Source: Caenorhabditis elegans (taxonomy: Eukaryota; Nematoda; Chromadorea; Rhabditida; Rhabditidae). Taken from it: a stretch of 64,000 bases of DNA. The DNA lies in NCBI RefSeq assembly GCF_000002985.6, contig NC_003284.9:11904001-11968000 (forward strand), in the 5' to 3' direction. The position numbers and the translations under genes are program-made. The notes below the pieces were generated by a model. It was given only the letters and a program-made list of their open reading frames with translations. It did not search any database and had not been told where the DNA came from. Below are positions 44,853 to 57,521 of the stretch, piece after piece. How positions within the stretch are numbered: the first letter of the stretch is position 1; every line of letters starts with the position of its first letter.

Positions 44853-47706
44853 ATGGCTTCTGGGACTCGGCGGAAAGCGAATGATGATTCACAAAGCTCT
44901 TCTGAAGGATCTTCCAGCACAACACCACAATTTATTCCACAAGTACCGTTCGACTTCAACCTAGGATCTATCAACGAGGAAGTTGATGATTCTAATGGAC
45001 TCACTGGAATAGCAAGCGTGCCGAAGGACATTCTGACTCCGCTCAGAGATCACTACTGTAAGAATTTTGAAATTTCGTTAAACAAGAATCTAAAACAAAA
45101 TAATTACTCAGAATTTTGTTATCTGAACTTTAATTTAAAAAAAAACCAAAAACCTTCAAATTGAGAATAGATCGACATAGTTTTAATATGATTGAACATT
45201 TATCTAAAAGTGTTTCAAAACCATCATTTTCAGCTCTCGCAGAGGTTGCCCGTCGTCATGGAATTTCAGCTGATAGACCAACGGAAATTGAAGCCGCGTT
45301 TTTCCCAGAAGTCCAAATGTCAAGATCTTTTTCTGATGTATTTCTCATGATTAGAAACACGACTTTGAGTATCTGGCTAGCCAGTGCCACCACAGAATGT
45401 ACGGCCGAAGATGTGATTAAGCATTTAACTCCTCCATACAATACTGAGATCCATTTAGTCCAAAACATTGTGTTATTTCTGTCAAGATTTGGAATGATCA
45501 ATATTGGGTTTTTCTTTCCGAAAACAGAACTGGTCAACAACATGGAGAAGAAGTTTGTCGTCGTCATTGGCGCTGGAGCCGCTGGAATCGCCGCAGCTAC
45601 TCAACTGCTTACCTTTGGTTTTGATGTAGCCGTTGTTGAAGCATCTGTGAGTGTTAAATATTTTCAATAGAAGACTTGAATATTTGATTTCTTGTAGGGT
45701 TTAACGGGAGGTCGTGTTCGGTCGCTGATTTCCAAACATGGCGAGTTGATTGAAACTGGATGTGACTCATTGAGAAACCTTGGTAAGTTTTAATATCTTC
45801 AGCAAAGTTTTCAAAAATATAATTTCAGACGAGTCAGTTATTACTACTCTTCTTCATCAAGTTCCATTAAACGAAAATATAATGTCTGAAAACACAATTG
45901 TTTTTTCTAAAGGAAAATATGTACCCGTTGCTCGTTGTCACGTTATTAACGGGTTGTATGCGTAAGACTCCAGTTTCAAAAAGTATGATCTCAATTATGA
46001 ATTAGTTTTTTTCAGTAACTTGAAAGCTGGTCTTGCCCACGCATCTCATGGTCCGGAGCAACGTGGTGAAAATGGATTGTACATTTCCAGACAGCAAGCT
46101 TACGAAAACTATTTCAAGTAAGAAATTTTGTCTTGATTCAAAACTAGGTTCATACTCCGAATTGCAGCATGATCGAACGGAGCACATTGTTAAGTTACTA
46201 CAACTTTGCCAAAGAAAAAGTCAATTTAAACGCCGAAAGAAAACATTTGTACGAAGTTCTTAAAACCAATCGATTGACTGCTCTGTTAGCAGAACAAAAA
46301 CTCAAAAACACACCGCCAAGTGATGAGTTGTTACTGAAATCGTTGCAAATAGATATCGAAAAAGCTATTAGGCAATTTGATGAAGCTTGTGAACGTTTTG
46401 AAATTTGTGAAGAAAGAATAGCGGATCTGGAAAAAAATCCACGGTGTAAACAATCCATGCATCCAAATGATTTCATTCATTACAATTTTCTACTTGGCTT
46501 TGAGGAACGTCTATTCGGTGCACAGCTTGAAAAAGTTCAGTTTTCGTGCAACGTGAACGAGTTGAAACTGAAAAGCCAAGTTGCTCGAGGTACTTTGTTA
46601 TTTGATTGAACTGAATCTTAAATCATGCCTATTTACAGTTCAAGAAGGACTTGCCCAAGTATTGATCAATGTTGCAAATGAACGCAAGGTTAAGATTCAT
46701 CACAACCAGCGAGTTATAGAGATTGATACGGGCTCCAGCGACGCGGTTATTCTGAAGTTACGAAAACCTGATGGATCAGTCGGTATTTTGAATGCGGACT
46801 ACGTAGTGTCAACTCTTCCAATTGGAGTTTTGAAAAAGTAAGAGTTTAAAAATTATAAATATCACTTAATTGTACTCGTGCTAACATTCGAGTCAACTAA
46901 TTGTAGTACTTCACAACTACTATTCACGTCAGTAATTTTCAGAACTATCATCGGAGACGAGCGAGCACCAGTCTTTCGGCCACCGCTTCCCAAATCAAAA
47001 TTTGCTGCAATCAGATCACTCGGAAACGGACTGATCAACAAAATTGTATTTGTGTTTGAAACGCGATTTTGGCCAGAGTCAATTAACCAGTTTGCTATAG
47101 TTCCCGACAAAATGTGAGTAATGTTTGATAGATGTCAAATAATATTTCAATTTTTATGAACATGTATTGCTTTCAATTAGCCTCGACAACTTTAAAAACT
47201 TTCATAGAATTATGCTATTCAGATCTGAACGAGCCGCTATGTTCACGTGGTCTTCATTACCCGAGTCCAGAACTCTCACTACTCACTATGTCGGAGAGAA
47301 TCGGTTTCACGATACTCCCGTCACGGAACTTATCACCAAAGCGTTGGAAATGCTGAAGACGGTTTTCAAAGATTGTCCTAGTCCTATTGATGCATACGTC
47401 ACCAACTGGCACACCGACGAATTAGCATTTGGCACAGGAACTTTCATGTCTTTGAGAACCGAACCCCAACACTTTGACGCCTTGAAAGAACCGCTGAAAA
47501 CACGAGATGGAAAACCGCGGGTATTTTTTGCTGGTGAGCACACTAGCGCATTGGAACATGGAACATTGGATGGTGCATTCAATTCGGGTCTTCGCGCTGC
47601 CGCTGACTTGGCGAACACTTGTATCGAAATTCCATTTATCAACCGTTCAAGGGATCTCATTTTTCCACCGTATCCACGGGCACGCTACAGCAACGAGGGT
47701 GATTAA
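44853..47706 (+). CDS. lsd-1: LSD1-type histone lysine demethylase (SWIRM + amine oxidase), 737 aa
   Basis: Exons: 44853-45057, 45234-45646, 45698-45782, 45829-45961, 46016-46117, 46168-46589, 46639-46837, 46943-47113 and 47223-47706. The total is 2214 nt and all phases agree. It is an FAD-dependent amine oxidase that removes methyl from H3K4me1/2 in the nucleus. Domains: disordered Ser-rich N-terminus (1-68); SWIRM (about 75-165, with FLMIRNTTLSIWLA and APYN-like PPYNTE); FAD-binding VVIGAGAAGIAAA (from about 178); Tower-like coiled insert (about 313-453); catalytic lysine K553 in GLINKIVFVF; and C-terminal FAD motif AGEHTSALEHGTLDGAFNSGLRAA. All expected active-site elements are present. 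For exon 9, an acceptor at 47180 would add 14 residues; I preferred TATTCAG at 47222. C. elegans also has spr-5; I chose lsd-1 from the nfya-1 neighbourhood. Confidence 0.93.
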
Positions 47707-48084
47707 TTAAGGCATTCACTTGTGAAAAATATTGTACAACACTTTTACTGGTAAAAACTCACCAGTTGTCATATAATGATCTCAATAGTTGTTTAATAAT
47801 TATTTTTAAGTTGTCGTATTGTTGTTTTTAATATTCCGGTTTAAGTAATATTGGTATAGGTTTTTAAATTGAAATTAATAAATTGACTGTTTGAAGTTGT
47901 TCAAGAATTGCCTCATTGTCAATAAAATTAGAATATTGTGGATTATCAGAACATCAGTTTTGCAAGGAAGATATAAAATGTTGTTAATAGTGGAACGTTG
48001 AAGAAAAAGAAAAGGTTCAATAAAAATTATTGTAAAAAGTCAATAATAAAAATTCTAAATATAACTGCAATATAAATTACAATA
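47707..48084. other. Shared 3' region of convergent genes
   Basis: 3' flanks of lsd-1 and the minus-strand 305-aa gene. AATAAA lies near 47876 for lsd-1. A TTTATT near 48020 could be the minus-strand signal. No gene is seen. Confidence 0.5.
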
Positions 48085-49329
48085 TTAAGAAACATGGCTG
48101 TTAATTGTTGGATTATGAATATCCGTTGACGAGGAAACTTCATCAGTTGGAGATGATGGTAGCACAAGTTCGCAAATGTTTTGATCAATTTTTGGAAAGT
48201 TACCTTTTTGACCAACATGTCGGGATTCCGTGTCATTTAGCTCTTCAAAAAGTTGTTAGTGTTTTTGAAAGCTTGTTCTTTGAAATTCATGATTTTTTAT
48301 TAGGTGACATTAAACAAAAAAATGTTGCAGAAATTGTAAAAAGAAATATGAATAGGTTTTTCTCAAGTTTTGAAAATTAACTTACCAACTACCTCCTTTG
48401 ACTCCGTTACCAGTTTTGATTTCTGAGCTCTTGTTTCGTAATGTTTTGGAGCATTGATTTGATCGAGGTAAAGACGACGGAAAAATGCAGTCCAAGTCTC
48501 GTCATCTCCTTTCTCGTTTAGTCGTTTCCCAAATCTTTTCTTGGCCTCCTTATAGTAACAGTTTTCATAGTTCCAAACACTCTGTAATTAGCTTCATGCT
48601 TCATGGTTGATTTTCGTTTTTTACCAATTTGTAGACAAGAGGTATGTTGGTATATACTTTGTGATCGCATGATGTATCAGGATTTGGGCATGTGCCTATG
48701 GTGTTTTCAGAAAGGTTCAACAACTTTGAAGAGTCTTGATGTATGTTATCAAGCAAATCCGCTGACGAGCACGACGTTTGAGTCTGGCAAACGTTTAAAA
48801 AATACCATATTTTTAAAAACTATACAAATTTATCTTACCTGATTATTGTGAGAATTGTCGTTTTCTCTTATGGTCTTATTCTTCATTTGTTCTATCTTTA
48901 AACTTTTATCATGAAAGTGCTCAGTCACATTATTGGATGCTAAATCTGAGGATATCGATGTTAGAACTACACCAGAAAATGTATTGTTTAGTAACCCAAC
49001 ATTCTGTTTTTTGAGTTTCAACTGATCCATTTTCGAGAGCAATTGAGAAGCGACGATTGTTAACCTTGGATTTGACACAAGTTTCAGTGTTTTTTGCCGG
49101 ATTTCACACTCTTCGAAAAAGCTCAACGGGACATCTTCAACACACAAAAACTTGAGGCACTCTTCTACCTGCAAGTAAAACAATAATAGTTTATTCCATT
49201 AAGACACGGAGATAAGCAGTCTTAATTAATAATTGCAGAAGCGATGACACTTACTTGAATTCCCATTTGTAAGCGACATAAAATGGTCGCCAGCTTATTT
49301 TTTAGCTCAATGTTCAAAAATTCAGCCAT
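48085..49329 (-). CDS. Uncharacterised 305-aa protein, five exons
   Basis: Exons (minus strand): 49255-49329, 48839-49168, 48625-48783, 48386-48581 and 48085-48242. The total is 918 nt and phases agree (0, 0, 0, 1). The last acceptor (TTTTTGAAG at 48243) is weak but is the only one that keeps the frame to the TAA. The N-terminus is helical (MAEFLNIELKNKLATILCRL), with a leucine-rich segment up to about residue 65. The middle is polar Ser/Asn-rich. Exon 4 is compact and charged (NYENCYYKEAKKRFGKRL, then TWTAFFRRLYLDQ), a possible small helical domain. No signal peptide or known motif is seen. Function is unknown. It is convergent with lsd-1, which says nothing about its role. Confidence 0.7.
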
Positions 49330-51440
49330 TTTTTTGAATAAACTGAATGAAAGTTATGAGGAAACGTTCTCAAGATTCCGGCATTGTGATAAACCCATGA
49401 GAACCACCACGTCAGCGGACATTGTAAGCATCTAACAAACATGCAGCATTTTTGTACGATTTGAAGCTTATCTTAGAAAAATGGAGGACAAAAATAAAAT
49501 ATTTCGAAATTTTATTTTTTAGTTCAGTTGTTTTGTTTGAATAAAATAAATAAAATACATCATTTAGGCATAATTAAGATGATCATGTTAATTAGGAGGA
49601 ATGGGACAAAAGTATAATTGTTTACGTTTAGAGCAGCTTTTATAGAACTATAATACCAATGCATATAAAACTATATTTTCAAGGCATTAAAATATTGTAT
49701 TTGCAGAGTACAATTTTAGAGCAGATCTTCAAAACTCCAGGTCAGAAGAATCACTTACATCAGGCTTAGTTAATAAATATTTTTATTGAAAAAAGGTTTT
49801 AGAAACTCCGGAAAAAATGAGATAACTGACTAGCTCCTACGAAACGAGAAGACAGGACAAAAACGACCCCAACGAGGGTTCGTATGCAAATGTTATTACA
49901 CCATAAATGGACGTTTAATGTGGACAAATTTTCTGATTGAGCAGCAATAAATTGTGCAAATAATTTCACTTTCAGAAGAGTTTTATTTTACATACTATTT
50001 AAAATTAAAAATAATAATGTCTGGAAATCACTGAAAAATGATAGTTCATCATGAAACTCATATTAGGGAACATTCCAAGTTGAAGAGTGCCTGTGAGTAA
50101 TTGTCTACTGTGTTTCCTACTTTAAGCTTGTTGGCCACTCTGGATAAGACGTAAAATAAAAAAAACTGCAAGACTAATTTTGAAATGTCCTGTAGCGATA
50201 TATACAACAGATCCCTGGTAAAATTTTGATTTAACACTGTTTGAATTTCAAAAATACATATTTTGCCATAGTTTGAATGTGGGTAAACTATTTTCATACT
50301 GAAAAAATGCGCTCGTTTTGATTAAATCTAGGGGTGTGTCAAAACAATTATGTAGAAAACAAAAGGAAAAATATCATTTCAAAGTCTAAAAAACACAGGA
50401 CGTTCAACTAAATTGAATAAATGAAACAACAACAATTGATTCTGTAAAATCTGGGATTATGAAGCACAGGTACTTAAAAAAGTTATTAAAATTTAAAACA
50501 ATAAAAAACAAATAGCATAGCAAATATGCACCAGTTTGAAAACTGCTACATGTAGATTTTTTCAAATTTATGCTTCTTTTCCTTCTCTATGCCAGTAAAC
50601 TTTTTTGTCATGAGAACGCTGTGATTTATGGAATTTTTTGAAGTACATAAAGTTTGCAGCAAAAGAAACAAAGTTTTAAAAACTTGTTCAAAAAGTGTTT
50701 AAAAATAATTTGTATTGTTGCAAAAATCAATACGGACACTAAACAGCAATCATAAAAGTGTCATTCAAATTTGAGAAAAAGTTCGATACTTCTGAATTTT
50801 GTCCCCCCGTTTTTCGAAAATAGAATATTCTAAATAGAATATATTCTGAATTTTAACAAAAATCAATGACACCTTTTCTGAAGATTCTCCAAAATTAATT
50901 TGATATCCTCTACAAGCCTTGCAGCCTCTATTAGACTCAAAAATACAGTTATTGTTTATTGCTTCCCCCTCTATTTGTGAAGATTTCAAAATGTGGCTTG
51001 AACTCTAGACATTCAGTCTTTAATTTCCAATTCACTTTTGCAATGTTCACCAAAATATGTTTGTTCTCTCAAAAATGTATATTCCATCAAAAAAATCTCA
51101 TCTAAATGTGTGAAATTTTCGCAGACACGAAATAAAATTGGCTGAATCATTTCTCTTTTTCTTTTCCTGAAAAACTGTAGACATTTGTTATTTTTCTGGT
51201 ATTTCATTTTTCTTCCCACAATATCAAATAATACAATGGTCAAGTTGTGCTTGACTGTTGTCTTGAACCGCATTCACTAAAAATATGTTATAGTTTGGTT
51301 TGTTTAAAGCAAACCACAAACGTTGTTTTACACTCAAAATTTTGATAAGCATGCGGTAGACACAATTTTTTAAGTTTCGCGGCGCTAATTTTGAGAAAAA
51401 GAATTTCATAATTGTTCAAACTATTTTAATTTCATTTCAG
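49330..51440. other. Long intergenic region between divergent genes
   Basis: AT-rich. It would contain both promoters of the flanking divergent genes. Minus-strand open frames at 50058-50297, 50765-50989, 51013-51273 and 51224-51409 overlap each other without splice support and are not called. No RNA gene or clear repeat is seen. Confidence 0.45.
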
Positions 51441-52346
51441 ATGTCGCACAATATGCACTCAATTCAGTTTGATGAGAAACGCCTTATTTTCCTGCTAAAT
51501 AATTTGAATAGAAACCAAAATGTGATTCATTTAGACTGTTACAAGTGTTGACAACAAAATCGATTTGCAGGTTGAATGCGTTCTAGAAGAGCTGTCAACT
51601 ATGAAAATACCGAAAACTGTCGCAAAACAGCTTTCTGTTGTAGACCAAATTTCAAAATATGTTGATGTGCCCGGTTTGGAAAAGTTGGTTGCAATAATTA
51701 TGGAAACGAATTCCACTAACTTTAAAAAAGTATCGTTTGTAAACAATAAGGTAGGTAAGACAGTTCTAACAAGACTACATCCCATTTGAAAAAGTTAAAT
51801 GATTTTATTCAGTGCGTGAAAAAAGAATCTGACGATTTTTCCACTGCAACTTCTCAACTGGGGTCCAATTCTTCAACATTTCCACTCAAATTTGGACCTG
51901 GACTCAATCACGGCAATGCCTCTCCTTTCCAAACGTTTGCTCAAAATGGCAAGTCTCCTGGATCCTCATACGAAGTTTTGAACCATGCATATTTTCAACA
52001 GTTGTATCATAAGGTGACAATGGAATCAACTGCGGTAAGAATATTTATAATTAAAATCAGTTTGAACTTGAATCCGGTGATTTAGCGCAAATCATTAAAC
52101 TGTGTGTAAGATCACGCCATAATTTTAAAGATACCTCATAAAATGCAATCGTGACCCTTCTGAATTTATAGTTTTGAAAACTGTATTTTCAGTTGAGAGA
52201 AACCAGCAACCCAACAGTTGATCAAGTTCTAGAAGATATGAACCAAATGGTATTCATAAAATATGTTGCTACTCCAAAAATAAATAAAATTTCAGAATGG
52301 CGCTAGTTTCATACTTCGATTTGGAACTCAGAATTCTGATACCTGA
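51441..52346 (+). CDS. Uncharacterised 196-aa protein, five exons
   Basis: Exons: 51441-51521, 51571-51750, 51813-52034, 52193-52249 and 52296-52346. The total is 591 nt and all junctions are phase 0. The ATG follows TTTCATTTCAG directly (spliced-leader site). The first two exons form a helical unit (about 1-87: FDEKRLIFLLNNL, VECVLEELSTM, LEKLVAIIME). This repeats a Leu pattern like that of TFIIS-N-type or other small helical-bundle domains; the resemblance is only general. Exon 3 is Ser/Gly/Phe-rich and flexible. The C-terminal exons carry a short helix (VDQVLEDMNQM) and end GTQNSDT. AATAAA occurs near 52474. No family is recognised. Confidence 0.7.
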
Positions 52347-53562
52347 TAATTAAAACCATCTTTCATGTTTTCATGCATTATTTTTTATGGTTTCTTGAAT
52401 ACGTATCTTAACTTTGAAACACACTTCGATGAACATTCTATTGAATCAGTTTTTTACTCGTTGAATAAGGGAGAAAATAAATGTGAAAAATAAAATATAT
52501 CCATTATTTTAGTACATGTCTACCTATTACCAGACTATAATTTTTTTCAACAGTGTTTTTATTAAAAGTTTCAAAGCCTTACAAGTTGTTCATGTGCCAG
52601 TGATCCAGTTGGTGATTTGTAGAAATTTTATAAAATATGATTAAAAATACTTAGATTTGTTTATGCATATGGGAATAAATTTCTGGTTTAAGATTCAGAA
52701 TCTTTGGTTATCCCTATCACTCTGAAAATCATCAAAAATCTGAAAAAAAAACCACCTTTCGAACAACTTCACGGATTGACTTCTCAGTTCAAAACACTTT
52801 TCTGCAGCTAAATTTTTAGAGCAAACATATTCCATATATTTTTTTGTTGTTGCATATGTCAGTTTTAAAAATTGTAAACGTTGAGAAGGTCTAGTTTCAG
52901 ACAGGATGACTTTGAAAACCAGATGTGACAGCTTATACATTTTCTAATCCGTATTCTAGTTTCCCCTACTTTCCTTCAGAAAGAGTTTTCCCCTACCTTC
53001 AGAAAACTCAGTAAGGCAAATTCCCAGACCTCGGACAGGCTCTTCTCGCATATTCTTGACATTGAACGGGCTCCTTTCAGTTTTTTCATCCATGAGACCG
53101 GAAGATTGAGACGCCGTCAACAGCTGCCCGTAAATCAACCTCGGGTCCTTGAGTATATCGTTTTCTGCCCCCATCCCATCCATCCTTCCACGCGCTCTCA
53201 TTATCCCACCCGTCACCATTTGCCTTTCCTTGTTGGTAGAGAGCTTATGTTTTCTGCTTACATTTTTAATACATTGACAAATCAGCAAAATCAGTATATT
53301 GTTTATTAAAATTGTTATCAAAACATAAATATTCTGTCACCTTTCACCTCATGCGAAATGTTTATTTTTTTGTATAAACTACTAGGAGAGACAGAATGAG
53401 ATAATATGTTTTGCCCATTTTTTTCTCGATAAATATTCAAACATAAGTTTTTTTAAATTAAAAACTGTAGAAATCTCTCAAAACGTAATCCAAACTAACG
53501 TGTAACCTTTTACTAATTTCAGACTGAAATAAACAATTTTTAAAAATTTCAGGATTGCCTTC
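52347..53562. other. Intergenic with two doubtful minus-strand open frames
   Basis: A minus-strand frame at 52956-53321 (121 codons) starts with a hydrophobic segment (ILINNILILLICQ). It continues Gly/Arg/Met-rich, but uses GGG and AGG codons that are rare in the neighbouring genes. A second at 52695-52940 (81 codons) is helical and reads fairly well. They could not be joined in phase. Either could be a small single-exon gene. The plus strand here is CT-rich and promoter-like for the 53563 gene. Confidence 0.3.
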
Positions 53563-54376
53563 ATGATAATTGTTGTCACGGTGCTAAAATTCTTCTTCTT
53601 ATCTTCGCACGCGATGAGTTATAATTCTGCAAGTTCATCCAATATTATCACAAAGCCAATTAACACATCCTTTGCATTATATGACACAGGATTCCCGCTT
53701 ACTCATTTCGAAGTAACAATGGATAACAACACAACATTTTTCATTTTACGAGATAACTCTGGAATTGTTTATCAAATTACTCTCGATTATATCTATCGCG
53801 AACTTGCTTCGATTGGAGACAACGAAATTTTTTTGATTGTCAATGTATCCCACTCCGGAGTTGATTTGCTTTTAACAACGTGTGATGATGAGAAAATAGG
53901 CCTTAGACGGAATGTTGTTTTTCATGAGTTTAAACTAAGCAAAAGCTCACCACAGTTGAGTGAGGAATGTATCAATTTGCAAGTTATCTCGTCAGATGAA
54001 CCTGTCAATGGCCAAATTTCGGTGCAAATCAAGCCGATTCAAAGAAGGACCCATTTGAATATTATACTTGCTGTCACTTTTAGTTTCGTAATGTGTAAGT
54101 TAACCCAAGGTTCAAATCCTCAAAAACCCATATGTGTTACCACAAAACAAAATTACGGAGTGGCTGGAAAATGCATTTTATTTGAATTTTTCGTATTACT
54201 AAAAACCCTACAAATCAAAAAATTAATCTCGCAACTAATTTATTAAAACGTTAGACTACTACATATCAGTAAAATTATTTACCACTATTTCAGGTATGTT
54301 GCTCATTCGCCAATGTGCTAAACAAATTCTTCTCATCGTCTACGATTACGATTCTATGGAGGAATTTGAGGCATAA
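53563..54376 (+). CDS. Small type I membrane glycoprotein, 204 aa
   Basis: Exons: 53563-54094 and 54294-54376. The total is 615 nt and the junction is phase 1. The ATG lies 11 bases after AAATTTCAG. A signal peptide covers about residues 1-18 (MIIVVTVLKFFFLSSHAM). The outer domain of about 145 residues alternates in a beta-rich way and has sequons NTS, NNT and NVS and two or three Cys. A membrane span follows across the splice (about 164-184, LNIILAVTFSFVMCMLLIR). The tail is short and acidic and ends YDYDSMEEFEA. No family is recognised. It is the third small single-pass membrane protein of the window. Confidence 0.78.
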
Positions 54377-56144
54377 TGCTTGCTATCGCCATTCAGTTTC
54401 TATTGTTCCGTTATTTTTAAATAAGACATTAGAAAGTGGTACTTGTTTAGTATACCTGGCCCAAAAATGTTAATAATTTTGTAACTTTTACGTGCCCCTT
54501 TTTGCCCATATTTGGAAAAAATTTGAAAAAATTTTTGGGTCTGGTATACTTCAAAAATTGTTTTAATTAAGTTTTTGCTTTTAATTTCTTGTTCCCGTTT
54601 GCCAAAAAAATTGCTTTTGATATGTAAATTTGCAGTTCAATAGATTTAAAAATCAGAAAAGAGTAACACCGTTTTACTCATGAATTTCAAAAAATTGATC
54701 ATACTTGTTCAAGAGTTCATTTTTTCGTTTGTCTTAGAGCACAATTTCCCATTGGTCAAGCAACATATTAATATTTTCCAGGACAAAAAGTTTGTATGTA
54801 CATAAAAACCACACTTTCGTGAAAATTCTGATTATGTGTATCAATATCAAAAAATATACCAAAGGTTTTCTTTCTCTTAAACTACCACTTTCTAAGAATT
54901 AAAAGGCATATAGCAAGTTAGAGCAAACACGTTTTCAATTTTGAGCATAAACTACAATCAAATTTTTTGGAACATGTTAAAATCATTTTTTTGAGAAATA
55001 ATGTTGATTCTCTCTTTCCTGATATCACTTTGAAAATAATTTTGCTATTTGAATTACTCTGGTTTGAAATTGAAGTTAGGCAACAGAAAAAAGGTTGTGG
55101 TTTGGTGTCATTTCAACATTGCACATTGATCATTCATAGCGCATGAAAGTGCAACATTTTTGATAGAGATTTACTATTTTCCAATTTAATTCTCTCATCC
55201 TTTCCATAAAAAGTGGGCTCAAAGTGCGACTCGTGTCAATATCATTCTCCCAATTTTGGAGCTTTATTCACTGGACATGATCATAACGACCGACATTCGA
55301 AAAGTTTAATTTTCCAGTGGTTCATTTTTAAACTTAGTTTTGTTTCTTGGGAGTTTAATTTTAAGATAATTAAATTCTTAGGCCGACCAATATACTGTCC
55401 AACATTAGTTCATTAAAATAAAAATTATTGAATTATATACTTTTCAAACTCCTAAATTACACTAACTTTATTTAGTATGTGATGTGAGGTGCAAGTTTCA
55501 AAACGTTTTTAAAAATAATTAGAATAATAGAAAAATAAAAAAGCTATTAACCGACACAACAGAAATTAAAAATCATACATTTTCTTGCATTAGGTTGGAC
55601 AAACATGTAATGAAAAACTTAAAAGTTCAAATATTCAGTTCAAATAACATTTCTCCTAGAATTTCTTAATTATTTCAAAAGCGTGCTCAAGAAAAAGTAG
55701 AAACGAAAGTATTTTGTTGCTGTGCATAATGCATGTATAGCCTACATCGGTTTTTCTAATTTCAAAATCTAAATGTTTCTATTTTGAATATTTGGTGCTG
55801 CAGTAACTATGTTATTTGATTTTTTTGACGGTGACAAAAACCAAACAAAATATCATTCGTGTTTTGCAGAAAACTTAAACGTGTTGATTCTGCTATCAGT
55901 TGACATCATTACCCGCAAGTTTGCTCACACTAAACTTCGCATTTGTATTGAGCAAAATACATTTGAAACTAATCTCTCATTATCATTTCTTGAGTTTAAA
56001 AAAGACACATCACTAATCCTGTTCTAAAAAAATCGACTTCTGCAAATTGAATAATCAAAATTTGTATTTTTGCGGCAAACGTCTCACGTTTCTTATCAAT
56101 TTCCAATTTTTTCTCTGAATTAACTGTTGCGTCTTACTTTCAGT
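54377..56144. other. Intergenic with a loose inverted repeat
   Basis: AGAAAGTGGTA near 54430 and TACCACTTTCT near 54885 are exact complements about 450 bases apart. AGTATACCTGGCCCAAAAATG and a GGTCTGGTATACTT stretch (54450 and 54538) also pair. These may be the ends of old DNA elements. No gene is supported. The frame at 55809-56027 lacks splice signals. Confidence 0.4.
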
Positions 56145-56982
56145 ATGAAGCGAGTGTACGTGACATATGAACCAGAATGCTTTAAACGATTCTGTCACTT
56201 TAGCCCATTTTCTGATATTGAATCTATTCCCAGTCCATATGAATATTATGGTCCAATCCGGGAAAAAGAGTTTTACGAAGGGTAAGTGAAAATAAATTGA
56301 CTAAACTAAAACCTGAAACGTTTAGAGACAATGGAATTATCAAACTGAAAGAGAAAATTATATCAATAGTGGATCCCAAACCAAGGATTATTCACCGTTA
56401 CGCTTTAGAAGCTCTGAAAAAACCGGGAACGTATTTTGTTCAGTAAGTTGTCTAAGTTTATTTTCCCTTAAGAAAAGATATAACTAACTCGAAAATTAGT
56501 TTTGCAGTTTCTATTAGTCTTGCACCCCTCCGGACCAATTGAAAATTAGTCTTGCAAGACTAAAAGAGGAAATACGGTTAAAAAAAGTTGTATTTTTTCA
56601 TAAGTAAACATTCCATTGTTTGTATTCTATGTTTATATTGAAATGATTTCACTCACTGGAAAATTAAAACTGAGAAAATTATTAGTTTGAACAATTTTTT
56701 GTTTCTGAAAATAACCTTATGGACACATCTCACGCAATGTCAACCATTCGTACTTAATTTTAAATTTTCGACTAACATTCTTCAGAACTAAGTCAAATCT
56801 ACTAGGACCGTTTTTCATCACTCCGACGCCAGATGATTTGCCGAAAGGAGAATTAGTTATGATTTATGAGGTTAAAATATAGTGTAGAATCTTTAATTAC
56901 GTTTTAAAATTTTCAGTGCTGCTCTGCATTTTCCGAGACTAGCACTTGTTGCTTTCGGCCGATTGGTTTGCTTCAAAACTGA
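56145..56982 (+). CDS. Uncharacterised 134-aa protein, four exons
   Basis: Exons: 56145-56281, 56326-56442, 56786-56870 and 56917-56982. The total is 405 nt; phases are 2, 2, 0. The ATG follows ACTTTCAG by two bases (spliced-leader site). The protein is compact and aromatic (YEPECFKRFCHFSPF, PSPYEYYGPIREKEFYEG) with a conserved-looking TKSNLLGPFFITPTPDDLPKG. The last exon is Cys-rich (CCSAFSETSTCC) and ends at TGA. That exon is also open in a second frame to a donor at about 57000, so an alternative 3' end is possible. Intron 3 carries a dispersed repeat (56505-56578). Function is unknown. Confidence 0.6.
56505..56578. repeat. Short palindromic repeat, copy 2
   Basis: TTCTATTAGTCTTGCACCCCT, CCGGACCAA, then TTAGTCTTGCAAGACTAAAAGAGG: the same element as at 32963-33043, better preserved. 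It is palindromic (CTATTAGTCTTGCA against TGCAAGACTAAAAG). It lies in an intron of the 134-aa gene. Confidence 0.75.
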
Positions 56983-57521
56983 TAGTGGTAATTTTTCGAT
57001 CTCAATAATTCAATTCGAGAAAGGTTTTTGATTATCTATAATAATATGGGTTTTGGTGAATTTTGATCAATTTATTTTATCAATTTGTGACAAAAATAAA
57101 CAATTGAATGACGGTTGCAAGTTTATATGCATTGAATAATTAATAGATGTTTGTAAGAACTCCTCACGTCCAAGCAAAGCGATGTTCCGAGTTTCGGATC
57201 ATTCCTTCAGTATTTCTCCCGTTTACTCATATTCTGAGCATATATTATTTGAGTAACCCCAAGTTTCTAAAACATATATCAGATCTTGAATAACGAGATG
57301 TCTGACAACTGATGATTGCAACATAAACTACCCACATAACATTATTTCCTCCCGCCTGACCTAATTGTCCTGTTAACAAACTTTCGTTCCTATTTATTCT
57401 TCTTGTTTCTATCCCTCTTATTCAGTGTATTGTATTTATGATCTATTGTATGTGTAAATTTTTCTTTTTTCTTCAACTTTTTCCACGTCTCCTCGCGAGC
57501 GTAAATAAGTAAATAAATTAA
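56983..57521. other. Intergenic between convergent genes
   Basis: 3' flanks of the 134-aa gene (plus) and the 73-aa gene (minus). No gene, RNA or clear repeat is seen. Confidence 0.5.
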
